Assembly (NCBI GenBank): GCA_016191115.1
Contig: JACPPG010000024.1
Span: 184,505-248,504 of the forward strand
Direction of reading: 5' to 3'
DNA from: Planctomycetia bacterium
GTDB taxonomy: Bacteria > Planctomycetota > Planctomycetia > Pirellulales > JACPPG01
DNA length: 64,000 nucleotides
The notes beneath the pieces are model-generated. The model saw only the letters and a program-made list of their open reading frames with translations, made no database searches and was not told the origin of the DNA. The translations under genes and the position numbers were made by a program. Positions 1 to 8,850 of the stretch are shown here, in pieces (within the stretch, counting starts at the first letter, position 1; each line of letters opens with the position of its first letter).

Positions 1-1325
1 AGCGGCCCGCTGCCGGTGGCGTCCGACTTGCCGTACACGCTGCCGCGCTTGATGCCGGCGCCGGCCATGCAGGCCGTGTAGCAGTACGGCCAGTGGTCGC
101 GGCCGTCGTCGCTGTTCGAGTTACCCGACGTGCTCACGCCGCGTTTGGGGCTGCGGCCGAACTCGCCGATGGCCAGGATCAGGGTCTCGTCCAGCATGCC
201 GCGTTCGTCGAGATCGGCGATCAGGGCCGACAGCCCGGCGTCGAGCATTGGCGCGCATTGGTTCTTCATGCGGCCGGACAGGCCGACGTGCACGTCGAAG
301 GAATGGTTGTCGCTGTTGGCGACCTTGGGCCAATTGACCTCGACGACGCGCGTGCCCGCCTCGACCAGTCGGCGGGCCAACAGGCAGCTTTGTCCGAAAG
401 TGGTGTTGCCGTATCGCTCGCGGGTCTGCTGCGATTCGCGCCCCAGGTCAAACGCGTCGCGGGCCCGGCCGGAAATCACCAGGCTCAACGCCTTGTCGTA
501 GTATTCGTCCAGGTCGTAGCGGGCCGTGGCGCGTTCGATGGCCGGCATGCCGCTGGCGATCACATCGCGCAGCCTGGCCCGCCGCTCGAGCCGTGTGGAC
601 GACACTTCGGGCCGCAACTGCAAGTCGTCTATCTTGATGCGCGACATCTTGGCCATGTCCATGTCGTCGCCGGCCGGATAGAGGTAATACGGATCGAACG
701 CGCGGCCCAGGAAGCCGGCCGTGCCCGCCTTGCCCACCACGTTGCTCTCCTGCAGCGGGCGGGGCATCATCACGAACGGCAGCATCGGCACCGTGGTCGG
801 CTTCAGCCGGATGATGTTCGAGCCGAAGTTCGGGAAATCCTTCGGGCTCGGCGGCTCCAACTGACCCGAGGCGCTCACGCGGTCGGTCGTGTAGCCGGTC
901 AGCATTTGATAGATGGCGGCCGTGTGGTTGAACAAGCCGTTGGGCGTGTAGCTCACCGAGCGGATCAAGGTCAGCTTGTCGCTGATCGCGGCCAGCTTCG
1001 GCATCAGCTCCGTGACTTGCAATCCGGGCGTCTTGGTGTCGATGGGTTTGAAGATGCTCCTGACGTTGTCGGGCACGTTGGGCTTGGGGTCCCACAGATC
1101 GAGGTGGCTAGGACCGCCCTGCAGGAACATGAGGATGACGCTCTTGGCCTTTCCCCAGCCGGGTCCACCGCCCGTGATGGCTTCGGCGCCGGACGCGGTG
1201 CGCTGGGCGCGGAAGATGTCGGCCAGCGAGAGACCGAGCATGGCCGAGCCGCCGACGCGCAACAATTCGCGACGTGTCACTCCGTCGCACGTGTCCTTGC
1301 CTGCACATCCGGGAATGACCAGCAT
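1..1325 (-). CDS. DUF1501 family secreted protein (3' end beyond window)
   Basis: About 441 residues are visible and no stop is reached, so the gene runs off the left edge. The start at 1325 gives [20 protein letters not shown], and AGGAG lies 6 bases upstream. The N-terminus carries a [15 protein letters not shown] stretch, like the twin-arginine-type leaders of DUF1501 proteins. Family hallmarks are visible: [22 protein letters not shown] near residue 60, a late [10 protein letters not shown] motif, then [13 protein letters not shown]1501 proteins belong to the alkaline-phosphatase/sulfatase-like fold; their substrate is unknown, and they are often encoded beside DUF1549/DUF1553 proteins. 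No such partner is adjacent here, although it could lie to the left. Confident in the family; no function can be given. Confidence 0.93.
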   Translation of the reverse strand, partial: MLVIPGCAGKDTCDGVTRRELLRVGGSAMLGLSLADIFRAQRTASGAEAITGGGPGWGKAKSVILMFLQGGPSHLDLWDPKPNVPDNVRSIFKPIDTKTPGLQVTELMPKLAAISDKLTLIRSVSYTPNGLFNHTAAIYQMLTGYTTDRVSASGQLEPPSPKDFPNFGSNIIRLKPTTVPMLPFVMMPRPLQESNVVGKAGTAGFLGRAFDPYYLYPAGDDMDMAKMSRIKIDDLQLRPEVSSTRLERRARLRDVIASGMPAIERATARYDLDEYYDKALSLVISGRARDAFDLGRESQQTRERYGNTTFGQSCLLARRLVEAGTRVVEVNWPKVANSDNHSFDVHVGLSGRMKNQCAPMLDAGLSALIADLDERGMLDETLILAIGEFGRSPKRGVSTSGNSNSDDGRDHWPYCYTACMAGAGIKRGSVYGKSDATGSGP

Positions 1326-1514
1326 GGCCGACTCCTCATCGCGTTGTTTGGGTGGGGCGCGTGACGGCAGGCGCGTGAACGTGGTCCGACCAGCGCGCAG
1401 CGACATACGCAGCTTAAGGCGTGGCGCGCAGTATAGCGCCGGCACCATGCCGATGTCAACGGGGGACAGCGAGGAAACCTAGGCGATTGCTAGACTTGCG
1501 CCCAGATTCGAGGT

Positions 1515-2471
1515 CTACCACTCTTCGATCTTCAATCGCTGCTCGCGGAGGAACGCCTCCGCCTCGCGGCGCGTAAAGACGCCTTCGGTGGCGCTGATCG
1601 AGCGGACGCAACTGGCCCCTAGCGCGCTGCCCCAGGCCAGGCAGCCGCGTTCGTCGTGGCCGGCCAATAGCCCTGCGATGTATCCGGCGTCGAAGGCGTC
1701 GCCGGCGCCGGTGCCGCCGACATAGTTGGTCGGGTAGACGCCGGCCGAAAGCCGTACTCCGATACGGGTGGCGAGCACCGTGCCCTGCCCGCCGCAAGTG
1801 ATCACAGCAGCGCCCGCGCCGGCGGCCAGAAAGTGCTCAGCTTGGGCTCGTGGGTCCGCCAGGCCGGTGATCGCGGCCGCCTCGTCGGCGTTCGGCAAGA
1901 AGATATCGGTCTCCGGAAGCACCGGCGCCAGCCGCGGCCAATGGTCACCCGGCCCGGGCAGCACGATATCCAGTACGGTCTTGACCCCCAAGCGCCGCGC
2001 CTGCCGAAACACGTCGGCCAATTCCTTCGCATCCAGGGCCGGCATGAGCAAGTACCCGCCGACGTACAGCACCTTGGCGGCGCGAAGGCGGTCGATGGGT
2101 ATGTCGGCCGCCGTGAAGCGCCCGTTGGCGCCAACGGTGTGAATGAAGCGCCGGTCCTGGCCGGCGACATTGACGATCAGCGTGGCCGACGTGCCGACGC
2201 CCAAGAGCCGGCGGACGCTCCCGGTGTCGACGCCGGCGGCGTCGAGCGTGTCGGTGACGAAGCGGCCCAGCACGTCGTCGCCGACGCACCCGACCACGGC
2301 CACCTGGACGCCGACGCGCGCAAGGTCAACGGCCGTGTTGCTGGCGCAGCCGCCGATCGCCAACTCGAGCCGATCGGCCAGGACCAGCTCACCCGCCGCC
2401 GGCACGTGGTCGACCGGTGCGCAGCCATGATCCGCGACCAGGATGCCGACGCTGAGACAGTCGATGCTCAT
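1515..2471 (-). CDS. PfkB-family carbohydrate kinase
   Basis: This 318-residue protein has ribokinase/PfkB architecture: an N-terminal ELAIGGCASNTAVDLARVG segment (sugar-binding GG motif) near residue 38 and the C-terminal signature GGTGAGDAFDAGYIAGLL near residue 237, which holds the anion hole and the catalytic Asp of GAGD. Its length is normal for the family. It would phosphorylate a sugar or nucleoside in the cytoplasm using ATP; the substrate cannot be read from sequence. It lies 189 bases upstream of the DUF1501 gene on the same strand, so co-transcription is possible but not shown. The start at 2471 gives MSIDCLSVGILVADHG, a usual family beginning. Confidence 0.9.
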   Translation of the reverse strand: MSIDCLSVGILVADHGCAPVDHVPAAGELVLADRLELAIGGCASNTAVDLARVGVQVAVVGCVGDDVLGRFVTDTLDAAGVDTGSVRRLLGVGTSATLIVNVAGQDRRFIHTVGANGRFTAADIPIDRLRAAKVLYVGGYLLMPALDAKELADVFRQARRLGVKTVLDIVLPGPGDHWPRLAPVLPETDIFLPNADEAAAITGLADPRAQAEHFLAAGAGAAVITCGGQGTVLATRIGVRLSAGVYPTNYVGGTGAGDAFDAGYIAGLLAGHDERGCLAWGSALGASCVRSISATEGVFTRREAEAFLREQRLKIEEW

Positions 2472-2478
2472 GGAAAGC

Positions 2479-2522
2479 GGTCAGTGAACAGTGGTCAGTG
2501 GTTGGCGAAGTCAGTGAACAGT
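2479..2522. repeat. Short direct repeats GTCAGTGAACAGT
   Basis: GTCAGTGAACAGT occurs at 2480-2492 and 2510-2522, with a shorter GTCAGTG at 2494-2500 between them, just upstream of the PfkB start. A similar degenerate string in the opposite sense occurs near 37603-37625. No function is evident; it could lie in the kinase promoter region. The rest of the gap to 2765 shows nothing recognisable. Confidence 0.5.
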
Positions 2523-2765
2523 TTGTACTGACGACAATGTGCGGTGGGAAGCAGGAAGAGCAGCCCGAGGGTGGGGAGGCCAACGACGCAAAGGGTTGCC
2601 CGCCGGATTCGTAACCTGTTTCCTCTGGTCAGTTCGCCTCTAGCCTATTCCGCCCTTGACCCATTTGCCCGGTTTTTGTAGTTTGCCGCCCCGAATAGGA
2701 CGTTCGGCTGGACGCCGGACGGACCGGGCGAAGGGACTCGCAGCCCCCGGCAAAGGGCCTCGGTC

Positions 2766-4073
2766 ATGGCAAGGATGCTCTCATCCGCCGCCGCATCTTG
2801 CGCGGTCCTCGCGGCGTTGGCCGGTCCCGGTTTGCTCTCGGCCCAGGCACCTCCGTCGGACGAGTTTCGCGTCGCCCGGCTGGTGCGCGAACTGGGCGCC
2901 GACTCATTTGCCGTTCGCAAGACGGCCACCGAGGAGTTGGCTCGGCTGGGCCCCGCGGCGCGCCGCGCCGTCGAGGAGGCCACGCACAACGACGATCCCG
3001 AAGTGCGCTTGCGCGCGAAGGACCTGCTCCTGGCGATCAAGGTACACGATTTGTGGGCACCGGGCCGGTTTGCGCGCCCGGATGCGCCGGTTGCGGCCTC
3101 GCAAATCCTGCGACTGTTGGGCGAGCAGACAGGCAATCATCTGTTGGTCGGCGATCAATTCGGCACGTTCCACGATTCCGAAGTGAAGCTCGAAAGTGCC
3201 TCGAACGAATATTGGGCCGTGCTCGACGATGTCTGCCGGCAGAGCGGCAATCACTGCCGGCCCCACTACGACAGCCGCACGCCCGGCGTCGTCGTGGTCG
3301 CCGGTGCGCCGGGGCGGCAGCCGCTGGCCTACGCGGGTCCCGTGCGGGGGCGGATCACCACGGCCCGCCGCATGTTCGTCGAGGAGTTGAACTACGAGGA
3401 CGCGCGGTCCGACAAGACGCACACGTTTCAGCTCAATCTGGAGATGACGTGGGAGGACCGCTTCAAGCTCGTGGCCTATCGCTCCCAGCCGGAAGTGGTC
3501 GATGCCGTCACCGACTCGGGTGAGCGGCTGTCGAGCGCGCAGGCGTCCGCCGGGGGCTGGAACGTGGCCGGCGCCGGCACGCGGCAACTCACGATGAACC
3601 TGCGGCTGCAACCGCCGCCGGCCGCGGCAACGCGGCTCGACGTGCTTAAGCTCACCTGGGGCCTGATCGCCGTGGGGGACATGGCCACCTTGGCGATCGA
3701 CGATACCGCGTCGCAAGACCCCCATTTTCAGGATGACGTCGAGCTGGTGGTGGAAAGCTTCCAGGCTACCAGCGGCGGACGCTACGAGACCACCGTCCGC
3801 GTGACGCGCGACCTGGTGCTCCCTGAGCCGCAGGAGATCCTCTTCCAGGAGCACGAGCTGGAGCTGGTCGACGCCGAGGGAAAACCGCTGCGCAAGCTAG
3901 GGCAGACTAACACGCTCGCGGATCACGGCGCGACGCTGAAGGCCACGTTCGCCACGGAGAGCGAAATGGCGACGCCGCGGCAGTTGCGGTTCATCTATCC
4001 ACGGCTGCGAAGCCAGCGCGACCTGGCGATCACGTTCCGAGACGTGCCGCTACCGACCGGAAGGCCGGAATAA
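2766..4073 (+). CDS. Secreted protein with N-terminal HEAT-like repeat
   Basis: This 435-residue protein has a signal peptide (Ala-rich core at residues 5-26, probable cleavage after LLSAQA). Residues 35-85 form two helices resembling a HEAT repeat (VRKTATEELARLG...PEVRLRAKDLL). The rest is beta-rich and unrecognised. Many planctomycete secreted proteins begin with such a HEAT-like block. ATG at 2766 was chosen; a second in-frame ATG at 2775 would also keep the signal peptide. It stands alone, since the upstream gene is divergent. Function unknown. Confidence 0.75.
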   Translation: MARMLSSAAASCAVLAALAGPGLLSAQAPPSDEFRVARLVRELGADSFAVRKTATEELARLGPAARRAVEEATHNDDPEVRLRAKDLLLAIKVHDLWAPGRFARPDAPVAASQILRLLGEQTGNHLLVGDQFGTFHDSEVKLESASNEYWAVLDDVCRQSGNHCRPHYDSRTPGVVVVAGAPGRQPLAYAGPVRGRITTARRMFVEELNYEDARSDKTHTFQLNLEMTWEDRFKLVAYRSQPEVVDAVTDSGERLSSAQASAGGWNVAGAGTRQLTMNLRLQPPPAAATRLDVLKLTWGLIAVGDMATLAIDDTASQDPHFQDDVELVVESFQATSGGRYETTVRVTRDLVLPEPQEILFQEHELELVDAEGKPLRKLGQTNTLADHGATLKATFATESEMATPRQLRFIYPRLRSQRDLAITFRDVPLPTGRPE

Positions 4074-4151
4074 ACGACGCGTCCGCCGACGCCGCCAAGC
4101 GCCAAGGCCCGCGACGAGCAGGCCGAGGGTCGCGAGGAGTGAGATTCGCAT
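4050..4151 (-). CDS. Possible small hydrophobic/basic peptide (33 aa)
   Basis: A short reading frame, MRISLLATLGLLVAGLGAW followed by RRRRTRRLFRPSGR, starts 7 bases after a strong AGGAG. One hydrophobic helix is followed by a cluster of arginines, which resembles the C-terminal sorting tails of PEP-CTERM/MYXO-CTERM proteins as much as a signal peptide. It overlaps the last 24 bases of the preceding gene on the opposite strand. It may be a genuine small membrane peptide, the remnant of a larger gene, or chance. Confidence 0.25.
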   Translation of the reverse strand: MRISLLATLGLLVAGLGAWRRRRTRRLFRPSGR

Positions 4152-4707
4152 CAGCATTCTCCTTATTTCTCGCGTTCAGGGTGCACCCGCTCGCAGGCCC
4201 TTTGGTGCTCGGGCCACCCCGGACGGACTTCTGGGCGCAGTTTCACGAGTCTCCGCGACTTTGGCGTCCGCGACAAAGAGCTTGTCGAGGGCATCGTTCA
4301 GGTCCGACAGATCGTAGGCAGACTACCAATTCGCAAAGTATTGACCTTGATGCCGATGCGCTCGGAAGTCCGGTGACAAGCACGCCGGATTCTGGGGCCA
4401 GGGTCATTCTGTTTTTCAAAATGGCGAGGCGGGAAAATGGGACTGGCTCCGAGCGTAAACAGCGCAAGTCCTTTCAGACGAACGTTGCGTCTCGGTGCCT
4501 GTCCCACTTTCCCGCCGGTGCGCCGCCGGCCAGCTTAAATCTGTGAACGGCCCTGATTCTGGAGCCGCTTTGGTTGCCAGCCGCGGCTTTTCGCGGTAAA
4601 CAGGGGGGGGTTCGCGTCCTGCCCTTCGGTTCCACGCTTGCGGCTTTTTGAGGCCCCGGCTTGGAGCCGACGTAATTTGGACAGCGTGCCTCGAGGAAAA
4701 CCCTGAC
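4074..4707. other. Intergenic region with one MITE-like element
   Basis: These 634 bases hold no convincing protein gene apart from the doubtful 33-residue frame at 4050-4151. The notable content is the 157-bp palindromic element at 4399-4555 with its flanking direct repeats. The remainder shows nothing recognisable. Confidence 0.6.
4399..4555 (+). mobile_element. MITE-like palindromic element, copy 1
   Basis: This 157-bp element begins CAGGGTCATTC and ends in the reverse complement of CAGGGCCGTTC, giving 11-bp terminal inverted repeats with 2 mismatches. It is an imperfect long palindrome: inner arms around 4430-4452 (AAAATGGGACTGGCTC) and 4492-4515 (reverse strand AAAGTGGGACAGGCAC) enclose a loop of about 38 bases. 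It is flanked by 10-bp direct repeats, ATTCTGGGGC at 4389-4398 and ATTCTGGAGC at 4556-4565 (1 mismatch). A second copy lies at 53323-53479 with about 4 mismatches. It encodes no protein. The features fit a non-autonomous transposable element moved by a transposase elsewhere, or a REPIN-like repeat. Confidence 0.75.
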
Positions 4708-6093
4708 GTGTTGACGATCTTGGGAAATCGGCAGCAGCGGTTCTGCGACGGACTCTCGCGCCGCCATTTCTTGCGGATCGGCGCGCTGGGGCTTGGCGGA
4801 TTGTCGCTGCCGGGCTTGCTCCGCGCGCGGGCTCAGTCCGGCCAGTCAGCCCGTGACGGCTCGGTCATCATCGTCTACCTGCCGGGCGGACCGACGCAGC
4901 ACGAGACGTTCGATCCCAAGCCCCTCGCCCCGGTCGAGATACGCGGGTCTTTTGGCGCTTCCGGCACCAGCATCCCCGGCGTGCGTTTCTGCGAGTTGCT
5001 GCCCAAGCTATCCCGCATCGCGCACACGTTTTCGGTCGTGCGCACGCTCACGGGCATGCACAACCGGCACGAGTCCTACCAGTGCTATACGGGACGTCCG
5101 GGTGGCCGGAACGAAGATAGCGAGCCGGCGGGCGGTTGGCCGTCGTTTGGCTCCGTCGTCTCCAGGTTAGTCGGGCCAGGCGCGCACGGCGTCGCACCGT
5201 ACGTCGATGCAGCCCCGAAAATGGGATATGGCCCTTACAACAACACCGGCCTGCACGATGCCAGCGGCAAGGTCTCCTGGCCCGGCTTTACGGGACCGCA
5301 ACATTGTCCGTTCACGCTCGAAGGGGACGTGAAGTCAGACTTGGTGCTCAACGGCATCGACCATGCGAAGCTCGACGACCGGCGGACGCTGTTGGCCGCG
5401 GTGAATCGTTGCCAGAGTCGATTTCCCCTGGACGGGCTCGACAAATTTCAGCAGCAAGCCTTCGACATCCTTACTAGCAGCCGCCTGGCCGAGGCATTGG
5501 ATCTCGAAAAAGAGGATCCCAAAGTCCGCGAGCGGTACGGCGACGTGCAGGAGACGCATAAGGCCTACGGCGGGGCACCCCAGAGCCCGCGGCACTTGTT
5601 GCTGGCCCGGCGGATCGTGGAAGCCGGTGTGCGGTGCGTCACGGTCGCCTTTGGGGCGTGGGACTGGCACGGCACCGAGCGCGAAGGGACCATCGAGCAT
5701 CACGCGAAGAAGTACCTCCCCGTATTCGATCACGCCTTGAGCGTGTTCTTGACTGATCTGGGCGAGCGGGGACTGCTGGAAAAGGTCACGGTCGTGGTGT
5801 GGGGTGAGTTCGGCCGGACGCCGCGCATCAATCGACAGGGGGGCCGGGACCACTGGCCCACGACGCAATCGGTTCTCTTGGCGGGTGGCGGCATCCAGGG
5901 GGGTCGCGTCCTCGGCGCCACCGACAGTACCGGTGGCACTCCGGTGGATCGGCCCGTCCACGTGCAGGAAGTTTTTGCGACGCTCTACCGCAATCTGGGA
6001 ATCGACGTGAACACCGCGTCGCTCCCGGATCTGAACGGGCGGCCGCGATACCTGGTGGACGAAAACCGCCAGCCCATCAGCGAACTCTTCTGA
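4708..6093 (+). CDS. DUF1501 family secreted protein
   Basis: This 461-residue DUF1501 protein is complete. The start is taken as GTG 4708 (VLTILGNRQQRFCDGLSRRH) because the related gene at 16551 begins MLTLLGSPRRCCDGLTRRE; GAGGA lies about 10 bases upstream. The frame is open further upstream but that part has no leader-like sequence. The N-terminus has SRRHFLRIGALGLGGLSLPG, a Tat-like leader. Family motifs follow: IVYLPGGPTQHETFDPKP, a central WDWHG, then VVVWGEFGRTPRIN and GGRDHWPTTQSVLLAGGG. The gene stands alone with no DUF1549/DUF1553 neighbour. Biochemical role unknown; the fold is related to alkaline phosphatases/sulfatases. Confidence 0.92.
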   Translation: MLTILGNRQQRFCDGLSRRHFLRIGALGLGGLSLPGLLRARAQSGQSARDGSVIIVYLPGGPTQHETFDPKPLAPVEIRGSFGASGTSIPGVRFCELLPKLSRIAHTFSVVRTLTGMHNRHESYQCYTGRPGGRNEDSEPAGGWPSFGSVVSRLVGPGAHGVAPYVDAAPKMGYGPYNNTGLHDASGKVSWPGFTGPQHCPFTLEGDVKSDLVLNGIDHAKLDDRRTLLAAVNRCQSRFPLDGLDKFQQQAFDILTSSRLAEALDLEKEDPKVRERYGDVQETHKAYGGAPQSPRHLLLARRIVEAGVRCVTVAFGAWDWHGTEREGTIEHHAKKYLPVFDHALSVFLTDLGERGLLEKVTVVVWGEFGRTPRINRQGGRDHWPTTQSVLLAGGGIQGGRVLGATDSTGGTPVDRPVHVQEVFATLYRNLGIDVNTASLPDLNGRPRYLVDENRQPISELF

Positions 6094-6358
6094 ACCGGCC
6101 GGCGCAGGCGGCCTTCATGGCTGGCCGCTCGACGCGGGGCGGGGAAATGCCTTGCGGCGCCGTTGGTTGCGCCGTCTCTCGTCCGCCTTCGACATGCCAC
6201 TGTCTATCGGCATTGGTTCCTACCGGTAGCATCCGCGGTCGCTCTGCGCTTTAGCTAGTACCGTGCCTCGCTACTCCAAACGGACCAGCGCGCGGGCCAA
6301 CCCTCGAAAAAAAGGATACACACCACCAGCCAAAAGCGCAGATGTGAGGGATCCACCC

Positions 6359-7318
6359 ATGACCAACCGCACGAAATGCACCTACGCGCGGACAACCTAC
6401 TGGCTCAAGTATCAGGCGTTCCTGCCCGAAGCGTATCGGCTCCCGGCCGACCGAGGCCCGGTCGAGCAGTGGTGGCCCTGGCGCGGCGCTGACATCCATC
6501 TGGACCGTTACGTCGCGCCTTCGCCCCCGGCAACGGTCATCGTATTGCACGGCGGCGGTGGCTACGGCCGCATGCTCTCGCCGTTTGGCGTCGCCATGAA
6601 TCGATTGGGCTACGAAGTCGTCGCCCCTGATTTGCCCGGCTACGGTCTCTCGGTGACGCCGCCGGAGATGTTCACTCACGACCATTGGGTCGACTGCATC
6701 GTCGATCTCGTGGATGCCGAGCTACGGTGGACCGGCAAGCCGGTCGTGCTCCTGGGCATGAGCGTGGGCGGGTTTTTGGCCTATCAGGCCGCGGCCAAGA
6801 GCCGAAAGGTGTCGGGCGTGATCGCCACGACGCTGGCCGACGCGCGCGAGCGAATCGTCCAGGACCAGTTCTCGCGGTTTCCCTCATTGACCGGCGTCGG
6901 CGTCAAGCTGATGCCGAAGCTCGAAGCGCTGGTCGGTGGATGGCGACTGCCGATCAAGTGGTTCGCCAACATGAACGCCATCACCGCCAACCCGGAGCTC
7001 GCCAAAGTGGTCAATGGCGACCCGTGCGGCGGTGGCAACCTGGTGTCGGTCCGATTCATGCGGTCGCTGTTCACGATGCAGCCGGCGATCGAGCCGGAAG
7101 ACTTTGATCTCTGCCCGGTGCTATTGGCGCAGCCGGCGGCCGATACGTGGACGACGCTCGAGGCGAGCCTGCCGGTGTTCGACCGCATCAAGGGGCCGAA
7201 GGAGCTGGTGATGCTCGACAACTGCGGCCATTTCCCGATCGAAGAGCCCGGCATCGGCCAGCTTGAGCGGGCCGCGGCAGCGTTCATGGAGCGGGTGAGC
7301 TGCGCGGCCGCGGCGTAG
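6359..7318 (+). CDS. Alpha/beta hydrolase, lysophospholipase/esterase-like
   Basis: This 319-residue protein has a full alpha/beta-hydrolase core: VIVLHGGGGYG (oxyanion strand), APDLPGYGLS, the nucleophile elbow GMSVGG, a candidate acidic residue in PAADTWT, and the catalytic His in NCGHFPIEEPG. There is no signal peptide, so it should be cytoplasmic. ATG 6359 was chosen over an upstream in-frame start at 6263 because the upstream 32 residues are basic, low in hydrophobicity and unlike the family; GAGGG precedes 6359. The closest type is the Hydrolase_4/monoacylglycerol-lipase group, but substrate is unknown. It is convergent with the next gene. Confidence 0.85.
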   Translation: MTNRTKCTYARTTYWLKYQAFLPEAYRLPADRGPVEQWWPWRGADIHLDRYVAPSPPATVIVLHGGGGYGRMLSPFGVAMNRLGYEVVAPDLPGYGLSVTPPEMFTHDHWVDCIVDLVDAELRWTGKPVVLLGMSVGGFLAYQAAAKSRKVSGVIATTLADARERIVQDQFSRFPSLTGVGVKLMPKLEALVGGWRLPIKWFANMNAITANPELAKVVNGDPCGGGNLVSVRFMRSLFTMQPAIEPEDFDLCPVLLAQPAADTWTTLEASLPVFDRIKGPKELVMLDNCGHFPIEEPGIGQLERAAAAFMERVSCAAAA

Positions 7319-7359
7319 CGCGTCAGCCCGCGTGCGATCGGTTTCGGCGGTACGAAGTG

Positions 7360-7464
7360 GTGTGCCACGGCTTGACCGACTAGGGCAAGCCGTGGAGTGG
7401 AGCACAGGCCCGCGGTGCAACGTCGATCGGCGCGTCGCACTGCTTCTGCGAAGCAGTGGCACAC
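7360..7464. repeat. Hairpin repeat family D, copy 1 (convergent gap)
   Basis: About 105 bases whose outer ends TGTGCCAC and GTGGCACA pair, with a nested hairpin CCACGGCTTG / CAAGCCGTGG at the left. A related copy lies at 43007-43108 (shared CTTGACCGAC, GGGCAAGCCGTG, CTTCTGCGAAGC and TGGCACAC). Both copies sit between the 3' ends of convergent genes, so a two-way terminator role is plausible. Confidence 0.65.
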
Positions 7465-7491
7465 CGTGACACGCGTGGCATAGCCGGTCGG

Positions 7492-8712
7492 TTATTTCTC
7501 TTTCGCCACTGGCTGCCAGTGCAGCCACATGGCGGCGCGACCTTTCGTCAGGTTCGTGATCCGCCGCTCTTCTCGATCCAATAGCCGCATCACGTACAGT
7601 TGCCGCACGCCGTCGCGCAGCGAGCCATACGACAGCCATTTCCCATCGGGTGAGGGCTGTGGGTGGTAGTGCAGCGAGCCGGCCGGTGTGTTCGTGAGCC
7701 GCTCGCTACGGCCGTCGAGCGTGACCTCGAACAGCTCGACACTGTCGCCGACTTTGGCCGTGTAATAGATCGAGCGGCCGTCGGTGGACCAGGCCGGGAT
7801 GTCGCTGCTGCCGCCGTGGAAGTCGGGCACGTCCAGAAACGCGATCACGCCGCGGTAGCCGCCGCGGTCGGCGATCTTCCGCAAGTTGCCGCCGTCGGCC
7901 TCGACCACGTACGGGTGGCAGTTGTAGTGCTCGCCCGAGACGAACGACAAGTGCCGCCCGTCGGCCGACCACTGCGGCGCGAAGTTGAACGGCTGACCCG
8001 TCTCGATGTGCCGTGCATTGGTGCCGTCGGCATCGGCCACGAACACCTGGTAGTTCTTGTGGTACGCGACGCGACGCCCGTCGGGCGAGGCATTGAACCC
8101 GTAGGTGAACTCCCGCGAGCCGGCAGTCAGGTCGCGCTTGTTCCGCCCGTCGCGATCCATGCGGAACGGGTGGGAGTTGCCGTCGATCAGGGCGGTGAAG
8201 CCCAGTTGCGCCGCATCGCCCGGCCAGAAAAACACGCCCGAGTTGTAAAAGCTGACGCGGTCGACGCCGGTGACGTTGGTCGCCGCGCCCTTGGCCATAT
8301 CGACCAGGTAAACATCATACAGCCAACCATCGGGCGTGAAGCGGAAATCCTTGTGCTCCTCTTCCCAGCGGGCGTTCTCGGGGCTTTCCCAGCCGCGGCC
8401 GACGACGGCCGTCCGCCCGTCGGGCGACCAGCCGGCGAATTGCGTCCAGGAGTTCGCCTCGCGCGCCAACTCCTCGGCGACGAGCCGACGCCCCGTGCCA
8501 TCGGCGCGAGAAACGACTGCGCGGGTCGTGACCGTGTTGGCATGGCGCCCGCCCGGGAGGTCGGTCGAAACCTCGGAGTATCCGACAAGCATGTCGGGCG
8601 ATGCGGTGTCATCGGTTGCCCGCGACTGCGAGACGGTTCCACCGGCGATGCAGGCGATCGCGGCGAGGCGCAGGGCCTGACGGCCCAGGCCGGCGCGAAG
8701 GGTGCTTGTCAT
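7492..8712 (-). CDS. Secreted TolB-like beta-propeller protein
   Basis: This 406-residue protein has a signal peptide (LRLAAIACIAGGTVSQSRA) and repeated TolB/PD40-type blades: FAGWSPDGRTAVV, FNASPDGRRVAYH, PQWSADGRHLSFVSG, PAWSTDGRSIYYT, QPSPDGKWLSYGS. The start at 8712 (MTSTLRAGLG) is set by AGGAG 5-8 bases upstream and by the signal peptide; the frame is open for 85 further codons upstream, but these overlap the next divergent gene. It is expected in the periplasm. No enzymatic motif is seen; it may be a binding propeller or resemble oligogalacturonate-lyase-type propellers. Convergent with the hydrolase at its 3' end. Confidence 0.82.
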   Translation of the reverse strand: MTSTLRAGLGRQALRLAAIACIAGGTVSQSRATDDTASPDMLVGYSEVSTDLPGGRHANTVTTRAVVSRADGTGRRLVAEELAREANSWTQFAGWSPDGRTAVVGRGWESPENARWEEEHKDFRFTPDGWLYDVYLVDMAKGAATNVTGVDRVSFYNSGVFFWPGDAAQLGFTALIDGNSHPFRMDRDGRNKRDLTAGSREFTYGFNASPDGRRVAYHKNYQVFVADADGTNARHIETGQPFNFAPQWSADGRHLSFVSGEHYNCHPYVVEADGGNLRKIADRGGYRGVIAFLDVPDFHGGSSDIPAWSTDGRSIYYTAKVGDSVELFEVTLDGRSERLTNTPAGSLHYHPQPSPDGKWLSYGSLRDGVRQLYVMRLLDREERRITNLTKGRAAMWLHWQPVAKEK

Positions 8713-8850
8713 TTGGCTCTCCTTGCCGCCCATTGTGGCTTGCGGAGGCGGATGATTCCAGATCGCCCTCTGTTCAACGCCCTCGGCGCGCGGTGTAATC
8801 GAGGTCCGTGGATCATGCCGCCCTTGGCAGGTGAATCCGTGGAGGTGCGT

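Noticed and set aside
93..1364. Open frame of 423 codons on the plus strand
   Set aside because: It is antisense to a clear DUF1501 gene and has no family-like sequence; it is a by-product of GC-rich codon use.
4139..4546. 135-codon open frame with a signal-like start
   Set aside because: Most of it is the MITE-like element read through; the 3' part has no protein character.
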